64,000 nucleotides of DNA. Source: Candidatus Thorarchaeota archaeon. GTDB lineage: Archaea > Asgardarchaeota > Thorarchaeia > Thorarchaeales > Thorarchaeaceae. Shown here in pieces: positions 1 to 8,785 of this stretch. Both the position numbers and the translations under genes were made by a program. The stretch's first letter is position 1; every line of letters begins with the position of its first letter. The stretch lies in the NCBI GenBank assembly GCA_021498125.1, contig JAIZWL010000001.1:633434-697433 (forward strand), given 5' to 3'. Below the pieces are notes generated by a model. That model made no database searches, had not been told where the DNA came from, and was given only the letters and a program-made list of their open reading frames with translations.

Positions 1-270
1 GTGTCTCCTCTGCTCTTTGCAGACATCACCTTAGGCGTAGTGGGAGCGATCCTATCGGAGTCAGGGCTGTCCTTCTTGGGGCTGACGGACCCGAGCGAGC
101 CGAGCTGGGGTAGAATGCTGGCAGACGCGCAAGGATCAGGAGGCTTCAGCAACGGGGCCTGGTGGGTGGTCGTGTTCCCAGGACTGATGATCACGATCTT
201 GTCGCTGGCGTTCACGTTTGTGGGTCACACACTTGATCAGGTGTTGAACCCGCGGTTGAGAGAGAGGTAA
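1..270 (+). CDS. Oligopeptide/dipeptide ABC transporter permease, C-terminal part (cut by window edge)
   Basis: This is the last 89 codons of an inner-membrane permease of the DppC/OppC type; the reading frame is open at base 1, so the true start lies outside the window. The piece contains the family's typical run GAILSESGLSFLGL followed by PSWGRML, a final hydrophobic segment (VVFPGLMITILSLAFTFVG) and the closing DQVLNPRLRER, which matches the usual C-terminus. The protein would form the membrane channel of a peptide or oligosaccharide importer. The solute-binding protein gene downstream at 2959 is of the matching family but is separated by an opposite-strand gene. Confidence 0.9.
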   Translation: MSPLLFADITLGVVGAILSESGLSFLGLTDPSEPSWGRMLADAQGSGGFSNGAWWVVVFPGLMITILSLAFTFVGHTLDQVLNPRLRER

Positions 271-412
271 TTCGATTTCTCCTCTCACTCGCCTCTTTCT
301 TCCACACACGCATACGTACGATGGGCCTGCCTGCGAACAAGCGGGCAGCTCCATCTCCCTCTTCTTTTTCGTTGACATTTCAAGACCTAAAATTATGGTA
401 TGTAGTATCTGT

Positions 413-2479
413 TTATACCAGATCTCTCCTCAGAGCATATTTGAGGAGATATGGCAGAGGCGCGCTATCATCAAGGTGAGTACGAGTAAAGGCACGACCT
501 GCGATTCTCTTTGTAGCCTCTACGTTGCCGCCAAGCAGATACACCTCTATTGCCTTGAAAAAGCGTGAGACGTTGGCCCAGTGTTCTTTGGATGAGACAA
601 TCTCTCCACTCTCGTAGGAGTGAATGGACTCCAGTCGCCTACGCAACTCAGCAGTTGAGTCAATGAACTTTAGACGTGAGAGGAGCTGACGGATCTCGGA
701 TGTGCGATGAGCATAAAATGTCTTCCAAGATTCGGTGTTGTCTTCGGGTGCTACTTTGCCTTTCTCTTTGTCAACGGCTAGTTCGAAGACTCGTAATAGG
801 CTGAGCAGGCCCACAGGCGCGTGTTTACCAGCATTGATCTCATTGCTGAACTTTTTGGCTTTCTGTTCATATCTTTGTGGGGGAACAAGTTGAGCCAACA
901 CGTGTAGGTAGTCCGCGGGGCTGTGAAATTCCTCAGGGACCGCGATGAAGCGATCCGGATACCTCGTGTTAGGTCTGTGTAACGGTAGCCATTTCATTCC
1001 TATAGGTGGTCTGTCTTGTGGAACCAATGAGGCAAATCTCACAAGGGATGGTGCTCCCCGTCCTTTTTTCCAGAGATCCAAGGCGACAGTCAGTCCAGTT
1101 CGCTGTTCAACTGCCTCAATTGGCCCGCCACGAAGATACTCCTTTAGTGTCTCGAAAAACCGTGAAGCACGTTGCCACTGTTGCTTCTCCCGTTCAGTAT
1201 TCATGATGCTAAAGGCATACACTGTAGAGAGCCGTTTCTTTATGGTTTCCAATGAGTCTATCCCGTTGAGCGCCTTGAAGATTTCACTCACGGTTTCGGC
1301 GCGCCGTCTTGAATCCACACCAAAGGCCTTGACGTAGATTTCCGGTCTGTCCCCATATTGAAGCCAATTATTGATGATATATTTAGTGAGCCCCATCAGG
1401 CTGGCGATTCCTGCGAAAGTACCTCTAGGGACCTGTTCAACGTTGCCGAAGATCTGAGCAAGTAATAGTTGAACCTCTGCTTGATAGAGCATCTGTTCTC
1501 CCTGTGGCTTGTCAAAAAAGTCTGGTCTTCGTGCGTTTACGAGGTTCCGGAGCTGGTGAACTGAAGTGATTGTTTCTTCATCAACAGAGGGCTGCCATAT
1601 GTTGACTGGAAACATCTTGCGTTCGGTGTCAGTATCCTGCTTTTTGGAGGACGGGGCATTGCTTTTTGAATCATAGAGTGCTTTCAATGTCATCAGGAGT
1701 GCGACGAGTCGTGGTGAGAATATGTTTTCCAACTCTTTTACTCCACCATAACCCTCAATGAATTTGACGAATGGTTCAATGATGTATATTGGGGTCTCAA
1801 ATGTTTCCAACGATTCTGCAAGTCCAAGAACGACCAGTCTTGGCAGAGCACCGTTGACGAAGTGTCTGACTTGGTGCTCGTTGATTGTTTTGCTCTTCGC
1901 AATGCCTTTTATCGTCCCACTTGTTTCTGTGTTGAGAAGTTTGAAAAAGTATTCTGCCTCTTTGATCCATTGTTTTGCCATCTTTGAATTAAGATAGCGC
2001 TCTTTTGGTGTGCCTCGTATTCGACTAATGACATCTTCAACACTTCGAATCTCCCCAAGCCGTTCCTTATGGGCCCTTTGGATTGCTCTAAACTCTGATA
2101 GTGATACAGCCTCTTTAATTAGGCTAAACAGGCGTGGTGCATACTCCTGGAACATGAGACTGACTGCCTTTGACCGATTGATTCCAAGGCTGTCCGCATA
2201 TGGATATAGATCGACACGACGTAATTCCCTTTGACCACCCAGTGCATCTAAGAGTTGCAAATAATCGCTGGCACGTTGTATTAGTTGATCAAAGTCTTTG
2301 CGTTTTTTCATATCGGGAAATTCAGTATCTATGAGCTCGTAAAGTTGCTTCACGCTGGTGATCGTGAGTCCCCGTAATTTAGGGAATTGTGCTATAACTG
2401 GGATTGGCGCACCACGTTTCCGACGTGGAACACTCTCCCCCTCCCCGTCTAGTTCGCTTTTTGATTTAGATTTTGGCAT
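413..2479 (-). CDS. Large repeat protein of unknown function (five degenerate ~80-residue units)
   Basis: I do not recognise this 688-residue protein. It starts with a charged, Lys/Ser-rich stretch and has no signal peptide or membrane segment, so it is probably cytoplasmic. Reading it against itself shows five diverged units at about residues 39-126, 143-222, 303-388, 406-486 and 605-686. Each opens with I-x-S-(V/L/T)-x-x-(L/I), has a central W/Y-x-x-A/V-x-x-F/L-F/L helix (clearest as WQRASRFFETL and WANVSRFFKAIEVYLLGG) and ends in a short G-rich turn plus helix. The pattern suggests repeated helical, possibly HTH-like, domains; this is inference. It stands alone between the permease end and the divergent binding-protein gene. 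Confidence 0.75.
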   Translation of the reverse strand: MPKSKSKSELDGEGESVPRRKRGAPIPVIAQFPKLRGLTITSVKQLYELIDTEFPDMKKRKDFDQLIQRASDYLQLLDALGGQRELRRVDLYPYADSLGINRSKAVSLMFQEYAPRLFSLIKEAVSLSEFRAIQRAHKERLGEIRSVEDVISRIRGTPKERYLNSKMAKQWIKEAEYFFKLLNTETSGTIKGIAKSKTINEHQVRHFVNGALPRLVVLGLAESLETFETPIYIIEPFVKFIEGYGGVKELENIFSPRLVALLMTLKALYDSKSNAPSSKKQDTDTERKMFPVNIWQPSVDEETITSVHQLRNLVNARRPDFFDKPQGEQMLYQAEVQLLLAQIFGNVEQVPRGTFAGIASLMGLTKYIINNWLQYGDRPEIYVKAFGVDSRRRAETVSEIFKALNGIDSLETIKKRLSTVYAFSIMNTEREKQQWQRASRFFETLKEYLRGGPIEAVEQRTGLTVALDLWKKGRGAPSLVRFASLVPQDRPPIGMKWLPLHRPNTRYPDRFIAVPEEFHSPADYLHVLAQLVPPQRYEQKAKKFSNEINAGKHAPVGLLSLLRVFELAVDKEKGKVAPEDNTESWKTFYAHRTSEIRQLLSRLKFIDSTAELRRRLESIHSYESGEIVSSKEHWANVSRFFKAIEVYLLGGNVEATKRIAGRAFTRTHLDDSAPLPYLLKYALRRDLV

Positions 2480-2958
2480 TAAAACGCTTCTTTTCTAACT
2501 TTTGATCTTGGTTTAGTATGAACTTTGAAGAATTGTTAGGATTGCTTTTTGCGAGCTTGCATCTTAGCGCAAACTGGTACTGTTTCCACTTCTACGGTGT
2601 GGTCATTTTCTTTGCCGTTGAGTGTAGGTTGGACTATTTTGGGCATCACATCCAGAGTCCGTCTTCCAACGGCAGAAACATGATCAATACCAGTTCTTTG
2701 CTGTTCTCTAATATTATTTTGCAAGCTATGGTATTTACGTACAGCGCAAAACATATTCTAACATGTCCAATATTAGATGTATCATCATATTTGCTTTCTT
2801 ACTTGGAAACGAAGATATTATCTTTCCCGAGTCAGGATACATGAAAACATGTGTTTTTTGAGGTATGTATGTGCTCCCAAGTCCATCATAAGGCTTTTAT
2901 TAGGGGTTCACGCAAAAAGACTCAATCCGATTTCGACTCGGAAGGAGATAGAGAGAAT
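2480..2958. other. Divergent intergenic region upstream of the solute-binding protein gene
   Basis: About 480 AT-rich bases separate two divergent genes. The open frames here (for example 2518-2844 on the plus strand and 2536-2754 on the minus strand) show no Shine-Dalgarno sequence and have odd composition, so I do not call them. The stretch should hold the promoters for both flanking genes. A purine-rich ribosome-binding sequence, GGAGATAGAGAGAAT, sits just before the ATG at 2959. Confidence 0.5.
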
Positions 2959-4812
2959 ATGCTGAGCGCACGTGCGAAGAAAGTACTTGCAGTATCGCTC
3001 GTTGCCGCATTCACAATTATGGCACTTTCTCCAGCTTTTGCCAAGGCACAAACAATGGACCTTGGATCATTAAAGACTGGACCGTTTGTAGACAAACTTG
3101 TGTATAATGTGATTGAAGGTGACGACCAGCAAGTGCTTGCTCTTCAGAACAATGAGATCGACCTCATTGGTGATATGGTCGATCCAACTCACCTGGCGAC
3201 ATTGTCGGCAGCTGAGAATATCGAAGTTGCAAACGTAATGCGAAATGGTTACGGTTACGTTACCATTAACACTGCAAAATACCCATTCAACATCACTGCC
3301 TACCGAAGAGCACTTGCTTTTGCTCTTGACAAGGCGAAGATCTCCGACGATGTCTGGGACGGTCTTTCAGAGCCTCAGGACTCTGTTGTTCCTAAGGTGA
3401 ACCCGTTCTCAGTTGAGAGTCTTCTTACTTACCACTACTATGAGGCAAACGTTGACAAGGGTAAGCAGCTCCTTGCTGCAGCAGGATTTGTTGACTCTGA
3501 CAGTGACGGTTACCTTGAAGGTCCCGGTCCTGGTGGTCCAGGTACAGTGGAACTCGATAAGGTCACTGTCGAGTGTGCACAGAGCTCCAACATCGCAGTT
3601 GAGGTTGGTACAATAGTCGCTGAGGCACTGACCAAACTTGGTCTGAATGCAGAGGCTAAGCCTACTGACTTCTATGAGTACCTCAACAGACTGTACTTCC
3701 ACCAAGACTACGATATTGTCTTCCTTGGTTCCAGCTTCAACAACTTTGATGTTGACTGGCTTGCCTATGAGTACTGGAGCGAGTACGCAAATGAGCCGTA
3801 CTGGAACTTCCCGAACTTCCGTAACTCTAGCTACGATAGCTGGAGAGACCAGCTGCTCCACTCCACCGACTATGATGACGTGTATGAGGCAGCTATTGAG
3901 ATGCAAAAGATCTGGGTCTATCAGAGCCCCATGATCATCTGTTACGAGAACATCCTACTATCAGCCTACCGAACCGACAAGTTCGAAGGCTTCGTTAACG
4001 ACGTTAGCGGTGGTGTACCTGGCTGGTGGACCAACCAGAAGGTTCACTTGAAGGCAGATCAGGGTGGTCCGTTCGGCGGCACATTCCGCTGGAGCAACCC
4101 ACTTGATATTGATACCTTCAACTTCATGGTCAGCAGCTCCGCATACACCGGAAATGTCCTTGGCGAACTCTATGACAGTCTGCTCACGCAAGACTGGACT
4201 GGCAAGGATGTCAACTGGCTTGCTGAGAGTTACACGGCTGAGACCCATGCAGACAACTCTGCAATTCCTGAGGGTCACACTCGGTTCACATTCAACATGA
4301 TCCAGAATGCTACTTGGACCGATGGAACGCCAATCACAGCTGATGATGTAGCATACTCATTGAACTATTACAAACTGGCTCCTGGTAACCCATATGGTAC
4401 TGACCTGACGGACCTTACTGCGGCTTATGCACCAACTCCATACACACTCGTTGTGGAGTTCAACACGGAGTCTTACTGGCACCTGCACACTGTCGGTTAC
4501 AAGACCGTCATCCCGAAGCACATCTTCGAGGATATCGGTTACGATAACTGGAACAAGTGGAATCCCAATCCACCCTCTGATGCAATGGTGACCAGTGGTC
4601 CATACAACATCTCAGAGTATGTTGCTGGTGAGTTCACTGAGCTGACCTACAACCCGAACTACTTCTACGGTCCTGATCGCACCGCAACCACCACACCAAC
4701 TACCACTTCAACCACAGGTGCTCCTGACTACACTCTTGCTATTCTAGCAGGTGCTGTCGGTGCTGCTGTAGTGGTACTTGTTGGCGGTTATGTGCTTCTC
4801 CGTCAGAGGTAA
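2959..4812 (+). CDS. Surface-anchored ABC solute-binding protein (family 5) with circularly permuted domain order
   Basis: This extracytoplasmic binding protein would capture peptides or oligosaccharides for an Opp/Dpp-type importer. I place the start at ATG 2959 because it follows GGAGAT and begins a clear signal peptide (MLSARAKKVLAVSLVAAF, cleavage near AFAKAQ); longer upstream reading is possible but lacks these. Of 617 residues, about 42-360 match the part normally found after the first third of the family (KLVYNVI..., the FNTKxxPF-like INTAKYPF, YRRALAFALDKAKI, LLAAAGF). About 368-572 match the normal N-terminal third (GGTFRWSNPLDIDTFN, NATWTDGTPITADDVAYSL, VTSGPYNISEY, NPNYFYG). A Thr-rich linker, one membrane helix and LLRQR end the protein, anchoring it outside the cell. 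The order is thus permuted. Confidence 0.88.
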   Translation: MLSARAKKVLAVSLVAAFTIMALSPAFAKAQTMDLGSLKTGPFVDKLVYNVIEGDDQQVLALQNNEIDLIGDMVDPTHLATLSAAENIEVANVMRNGYGYVTINTAKYPFNITAYRRALAFALDKAKISDDVWDGLSEPQDSVVPKVNPFSVESLLTYHYYEANVDKGKQLLAAAGFVDSDSDGYLEGPGPGGPGTVELDKVTVECAQSSNIAVEVGTIVAEALTKLGLNAEAKPTDFYEYLNRLYFHQDYDIVFLGSSFNNFDVDWLAYEYWSEYANEPYWNFPNFRNSSYDSWRDQLLHSTDYDDVYEAAIEMQKIWVYQSPMIICYENILLSAYRTDKFEGFVNDVSGGVPGWWTNQKVHLKADQGGPFGGTFRWSNPLDIDTFNFMVSSSAYTGNVLGELYDSLLTQDWTGKDVNWLAESYTAETHADNSAIPEGHTRFTFNMIQNATWTDGTPITADDVAYSLNYYKLAPGNPYGTDLTDLTAAYAPTPYTLVVEFNTESYWHLHTVGYKTVIPKHIFEDIGYDNWNKWNPNPPSDAMVTSGPYNISEYVAGEFTELTYNPNYFYGPDRTATTTPTTTSTTGAPDYTLAILAGAVGAAVVVLVGGYVLLRQR

Positions 4813-4952
4813 TCTAGAGTATATTGGGGACTCTTGTCCCCTCCCCCCTTTCTTTTTTCCAACTTTTCTCGTATCACAAAGTTGCCGTTCTTGTTTTGCG
4901 TTAATGTCTTAGTCTTTAACGTACAACAGGCTAAGTTGATTGGTGCTAATAG

Positions 4953-5813
4953 ATGGCTACTAGCTTGGGTCGTCTTGTATTGTTCATCCTCGCTGTGATA
5001 CCGATAATTGCGGGATCTCTTATCGCAGTCACCGTTCTTGGTTCTGATGTAATTGGGACTATTATCTCACAGGCACGTACATACTCCATACCTGAGCTAA
5101 TGGTACAGGCCATCGTCTCAATTCTTTTAGGCTCCGTAGTTGTTGCCTCATTGTTTTGGATGATCAAGCGTAGAGGTGCTCGGCGCATGGTTGTTGCCTT
5201 TGTTGTCTCCCCGCTCTTAGGTTTCATCTCCATCTTCATTAGTGAGACCTTTCTTCTTGTTCTGTTCAAAGGGACCACTAATGCCTTTGCTGGTATTGTT
5301 CTTCTGCTCTCACTTGCGGTCTCGATGTTGGCAATCGCTCTGATCATCATTGATATTATCCCCCCCACGATCCGGAATCTGTTTGTGGCATTCTATGGTA
5401 GCGTATTTGGTGCATTTCTTGGAATTACTCTTGTCACATCAAATATCTTTGTCATCATTGTCACCGTGATAATTGAGGACTATTTTCTCACGCGATATCA
5501 TCCTTCTGTTCATAGGGAGGTCATGCGGGATCAGATAGGTTCGGACCCATTCGATTATGCACGGGTCCAGATCAAGGGAAATGCTGTGGGTGCAGGTGAT
5601 TATGTGGTATACTCCCTCATCGCCTCGCACACAATGATCTTTTTTCCGTCCTTTGTGTGGGCAATGGCAGTGATGCTTGCTACAATCGGTATCGGCGTTA
5701 ATGCCTTTGTTCTTGTACGCGAAGACAAGCCTTTACCTGCAATTCCTTTACCAGCGATGCTCTCTCTATTCCCACTCTTGGTCTATATGTTGTTTTCATT
5801 ACAATTTATCTAA
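4953..5813 (+). CDS. Presenilin/signal-peptide-peptidase-like intramembrane aspartyl protease
   Basis: The 286-residue protein is almost entirely hydrophobic, with about nine membrane segments (near 8-28, 47-70, 78-105, 110-137, 140-161, 163-178, 214-237, 238-255, 262-286). The key signs are an Asp at the end of segment six in IIEDYF (Asp176), GAGD at 213-216 opening segment seven (the GxGD motif, Asp216), and LPAIPLPA at 261-268, resembling the PAL motif in segment nine. Spacing and topology fit family A22 proteases, which cut within membrane helices, for example of leftover signal peptides. The assignment is by motif only. GGTG lies 7 bases before the ATG. A small membrane-anchored protein gene follows on the same strand. 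Confidence 0.72.
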   Translation: MATSLGRLVLFILAVIPIIAGSLIAVTVLGSDVIGTIISQARTYSIPELMVQAIVSILLGSVVVASLFWMIKRRGARRMVVAFVVSPLLGFISIFISETFLLVLFKGTTNAFAGIVLLLSLAVSMLAIALIIIDIIPPTIRNLFVAFYGSVFGAFLGITLVTSNIFVIIVTVIIEDYFLTRYHPSVHREVMRDQIGSDPFDYARVQIKGNAVGAGDYVVYSLIASHTMIFFPSFVWAMAVMLATIGIGVNAFVLVREDKPLPAIPLPAMLSLFPLLVYMLFSLQFI

Positions 5814-5871
5814 AGTGCGCTAAACGGAAGGGAGATATTGGAATCAATGATTGCTCCACTTGTGAGGAAGA

Positions 5872-6411
5872 ATGATTAGTGATGCAAAGACCCAAAATAT
5901 CATAATTGTTTCAATGATTATTGTGAGCGTTATCAGTGGGATCAGTCTATACACAAGTGCTTCCTATTATGGTGGAAGCTACGTTATGGTCACATACTTG
6001 GATGTCAATCTCGAGAGCGTTAGAATATCTAATTTTGATCCTACAAATCACAGTCTCAATCCTCGGCTCACACTCGATTTTCGATTTGAGGCTCCTATGA
6101 CTCTCAATGGCGATGCTACCCTCTCGTTCTTGCTGGCGACGGTCTTTCTCAACAATGAGTCAATTACCTATTCTGCGTTCCGACTGAATGTACCCTCCGA
6201 GAAAAGGGCTCTTCATCCCGGATATAATGAATCATTTATCCTATCTTCCGAGATCAATGACAATCTAGATAAGGCGATATTCTTTAATGCCTCAGAGAGT
6301 GGTCAATGGATCTTCAGTATCCGTTTGATAATCTCTTATCATGTCTTCAAATCAACTGTTGATTCTCACCGTATTATGCTATTTGCTCAGGAAGGTGCTG
6401 TATTCGAGTAG
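5872..6411 (+). CDS. Membrane-anchored extracellular protein, unknown
   Basis: I do not recognise this 179-residue protein. An N-terminal hydrophobic segment (about residues 9-27, IIIVSMIIVSVISGISLY) is followed by a polar, probably beta-rich domain with several Asn-x-Ser/Thr sites, so it is likely exported and anchored by its N-terminus. GAGGAAGA lies directly before the ATG. It follows the presenilin-like protease with a short gap, so the two may be expressed together, and it converges with the isomerase gene on the other strand. Confidence 0.75.
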   Translation: MISDAKTQNIIIVSMIIVSVISGISLYTSASYYGGSYVMVTYLDVNLESVRISNFDPTNHSLNPRLTLDFRFEAPMTLNGDATLSFLLATVFLNNESITYSAFRLNVPSEKRALHPGYNESFILSSEINDNLDKAIFFNASESGQWIFSIRLIISYHVFKSTVDSHRIMLFAQEGAVFE

Positions 6412-6421
6412 AGAGATAGTA

Positions 6422-7450
6422 TTACTCTCTACTCAAGATCTCCTTGAGTTTCTTTATTCTCAAAACTCCTACAGAATCGACCTCACGTAAGTTGGCATAT
6501 TCCAGAGAGATCTCGTCTACAAATAGGGCCGTTGCAAGAGCTTCCATCACCCGTGAACTTCCCATAGGTGGAATCTCCAATGGCTCAACTCCTGCCTCCT
6601 GAAAGACGGCACGGGTGGCCTCAACTCTCTTTTTTATTCTCTCATCCTCAAATCCACTTCTGAGAAAGATAGGTCTGATCCCCATTGAGGCATATTCTCC
6701 GCACGCCTCTATCTCATTATGGTCCATTTCAGGAAGTTCCACTGACATTGCTGGTGCTTTGGCATTCTCATTTATCTGACATTTTGCACGATATGCGATA
6801 GCCGCAAGGTGTTGCCCACCAATAAATAATGGGATCGTGTTCATGATCAGCCGAGCGATTCTATGCGGCGAATTGACTGGGTCTTTGGACCATTGCTCTC
6901 TGAGTGCGCTTAGTTCCCTTGAGAGTGTGGGCATGTCGAGTTCATGTGGGTCTACCAGCTCTGTTAGCAAGGGATAGATCACTGAAAACATTAATGGAAG
7001 GGCGGCTCTTGGTTGGAGACCTGCGGGAATCTTTTGAAGCTCATCCGTTTTGAGAAGTCGCTCCAATTCGCCTCCTGTCGTGATGCCAAATATTATGCAT
7101 TCTCTATGTCGTGCCTCTTTGAGAGCGGATAGGGTTTCCTCAGTGTTTCCCGAATAGCTTACTGCTATCACGACCCATCCTTTATTGACGGCTGCTGGTA
7201 AGTGATAGTCACGAGAAGTGATTATGGTGACTGATGCCTTTGTTGCTAGCAAGCCCTTACTTATCTCTCCCGTGATTGAACTCCCGCCCATTCCGATCAG
7301 GCAGATGCCAGAGATTCCTTTGGTGTGAAGGCTGGCAGCCCGTTGTCTTATATGAGGATCGAGTTGAATTGTGGTAAGAAGATCCGGAAAGATCCCGACC
7401 ATCTCGGACATGTCACGGGCATGAATTACATTTTCCTCAGTCAAGTACAT
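6422..7450 (-). CDS. Bifunctional phosphoglucose/phosphomannose isomerase (SIS-fold)
   Basis: This cytoplasmic enzyme interconverts glucose-6-phosphate or mannose-6-phosphate with fructose-6-phosphate. The 342-residue length fits the archaeal PGI/PMI family. Visible signatures are GMGGSSITG (residues 53-61) of the first SIS domain, the VSYSGNTEETLSALKEA phosphosugar loop (from about 98), and LPEMDHNEIEA, which corresponds to the PELNHNEI motif typical of this family's active site. The C-terminal part (IRPIFLRSGFEDERI) matches the family's closing domain. It is a single gene, convergent with the exported protein gene and divergent from the gene at 7587. Confidence 0.92.
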   Translation of the reverse strand: MYLTEENVIHARDMSEMVGIFPDLLTTIQLDPHIRQRAASLHTKGISGICLIGMGGSSITGEISKGLLATKASVTIITSRDYHLPAAVNKGWVVIAVSYSGNTEETLSALKEARHRECIIFGITTGGELERLLKTDELQKIPAGLQPRAALPLMFSVIYPLLTELVDPHELDMPTLSRELSALREQWSKDPVNSPHRIARLIMNTIPLFIGGQHLAAIAYRAKCQINENAKAPAMSVELPEMDHNEIEACGEYASMGIRPIFLRSGFEDERIKKRVEATRAVFQEAGVEPLEIPPMGSSRVMEALATALFVDEISLEYANLREVDSVGVLRIKKLKEILSRE

Positions 7451-7586
7451 CCCTCTGAATGCTTGTTTACCGGGAAGCCTCTTATTCCACTTATGAATCT
7501 CTCTGGTTGGTCTTGTCTGAAACTATTTTCCGAAAATCTAATCAGTAAGGTAGCTTCATGTTCTTGTTATTACCGGAGGTATTCTC

Positions 7587-8087
7587 TTGGGTCTTACACG
7601 AATGGCTGCAACTCATGGATTAATTCCATGCCGAAACAAGCTCAAAGAAGTGAGCGACAATCTCTATAGCCTAATGACAACAATGGCCGAGGTCCTCGAA
7701 GAGAGATATGGTGAAGAAGGCCTCTCTGTTGTCGCGGATATCTTTCGTCGATTGGGCGAGGAGGATGCAATGGCTCTAAAGGCGCGACTTGGACTTGGTG
7801 ATACTATTGATGATGCTACTGATGCATGGATCGTCATCGGAAATGTGATGGGTGCGACGATGAGAGTGCGCCGTCTGTCACCAACTCGCGTTGAGACCGA
7901 TCATCCCTACTGTCCTCAGCATGAATCATTTGTAAAGCACGGGAAATTGTATTGTGATTCCGTGTGTCTTCCTTATGTCAGTGCCTTGGCCAAAGGCATT
8001 GCGCCCACCGTTGATACTGAGGTCGTGAGGCCAGCCGACATGGAACACACCTGTACAAAGGCTCTTGTGGTTCGAGGAAATGAATGA
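7587..8087 (+). CDS. L-2-amino-thiazoline-4-carboxylate hydrolase-like (DUF6125-like) protein
   Basis: The 166-residue protein has an N-terminal helical part (LYSLMTTMAEVLEERYGEEGLSV) and a C-terminal Cys-rich part with HPYCPQHE, YCDSVC and EHTC. That layout resembles the L-2AT4C hydrolase/DUF6125 group, often found in anaerobes and of uncertain substrate; the resemblance is from memory of the pattern, not a search. I use the TTG at 7587 because GGAGGT ends six bases before it. Its end overlaps the start of the next gene, an alpha/beta hydrolase, and a HAD phosphatase follows, so the three probably form one operon. Confidence 0.65.
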   Translation: MGLTRMAATHGLIPCRNKLKEVSDNLYSLMTTMAEVLEERYGEEGLSVVADIFRRLGEEDAMALKARLGLGDTIDDATDAWIVIGNVMGATMRVRRLSPTRVETDHPYCPQHESFVKHGKLYCDSVCLPYVSALAKGIAPTVDTEVVRPADMEHTCTKALVVRGNE

Positions 8088-8748
8088 ACATGGGGATAAG
8101 ATCGTAGTATCCGTGGGTCCTCAGCGCCTTCATGGTATTATCTCATTTCCTAACAGGCCTGCTTCCTGTGCAGTCCTCGTTCTGCATCCACATCCCCTCT
8201 ATGGTGGAACGATGGACGATCTTGTCACTTCGGAAGTAGAACGCACTCTCTTGGATGTTGGTCTAATCACGATGCGTTTCAATTTTCGAGCCGCAGAACC
8301 TGGTACCTCTTATGTAGGAGCGGCGGGTGCGATTGATGACGCATTGGCAGCTCTTGATGTTCTACGCGACAAAGTGCATGTGGACAAGGTCGGAGTAGTT
8401 GGATACTCGTTTGGTGGTTCTGTAGCCTTGCACATTGCTGCAATTCGTGATGTCGGGTTCTTGATCACTCTAAGTGCTTCCTATGATATCGCGGCCGAGG
8501 TGGTTTCTTTTGTTGAACATCTATCATCAATCATCTGTCCGACATTGTTGATTCATGGTTCAAATGATTTGGTCGTGCCATCAAGTGATCTACATCGTCT
8601 TGGTATGATGTTGGAGAACACAAGAGTTCAGAAGATTCTCTTGGCTGGTGAAGGACATTTTTATCATAGGTCTCTTGGTGAGGCACTTGATGGTATTCTG
8701 AGTTTTGTAGCGTCTCTTTGTGACGAGCCGCCAAAGAGTAATGATTAA
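8080..8748 (+). CDS. Alpha/beta hydrolase, dienelactone-hydrolase-like
   Basis: A cytoplasmic serine hydrolase of the short alpha/beta family. The nucleophile elbow is GYSFGGS, preceded by HPHPLYGGTMDD and MRFNFRAAEPGTS, which is the usual start of the COG2945-like group; a later LLIHGSNDLVVP supplies the acid residue and GEGHFYH the histidine. I chose ATG 8080, eight bases inside the upstream gene, with GAGG just before it; a TTG at 8065 is an alternative. The substrate is unknown. It overlaps the DUF6125-like gene and is followed by a HAD phosphatase gene on the same strand. Confidence 0.82.
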   Translation: MNEHGDKIVVSVGPQRLHGIISFPNRPASCAVLVLHPHPLYGGTMDDLVTSEVERTLLDVGLITMRFNFRAAEPGTSYVGAAGAIDDALAALDVLRDKVHVDKVGVVGYSFGGSVALHIAAIRDVGFLITLSASYDIAAEVVSFVEHLSSIICPTLLIHGSNDLVVPSSDLHRLGMMLENTRVQKILLAGEGHFYHRSLGEALDGILSFVASLCDEPPKSND

Positions 8749-8785
8749 GAACCCTCTTCACTTCCTCAGAGAGCAGGTGCTCTTG

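Noticed and set aside
2536-2754. Minus-strand frame of 72 codons upstream of the repeat-protein gene
   Set aside because: Placed suggestively on the same strand but with no ribosome site and no recognisable pattern.
2518-2844. Plus-strand frame of 108 codons before the binding-protein gene
   Set aside because: No ribosome site, unusual composition, and it lies in the presumed promoter region.
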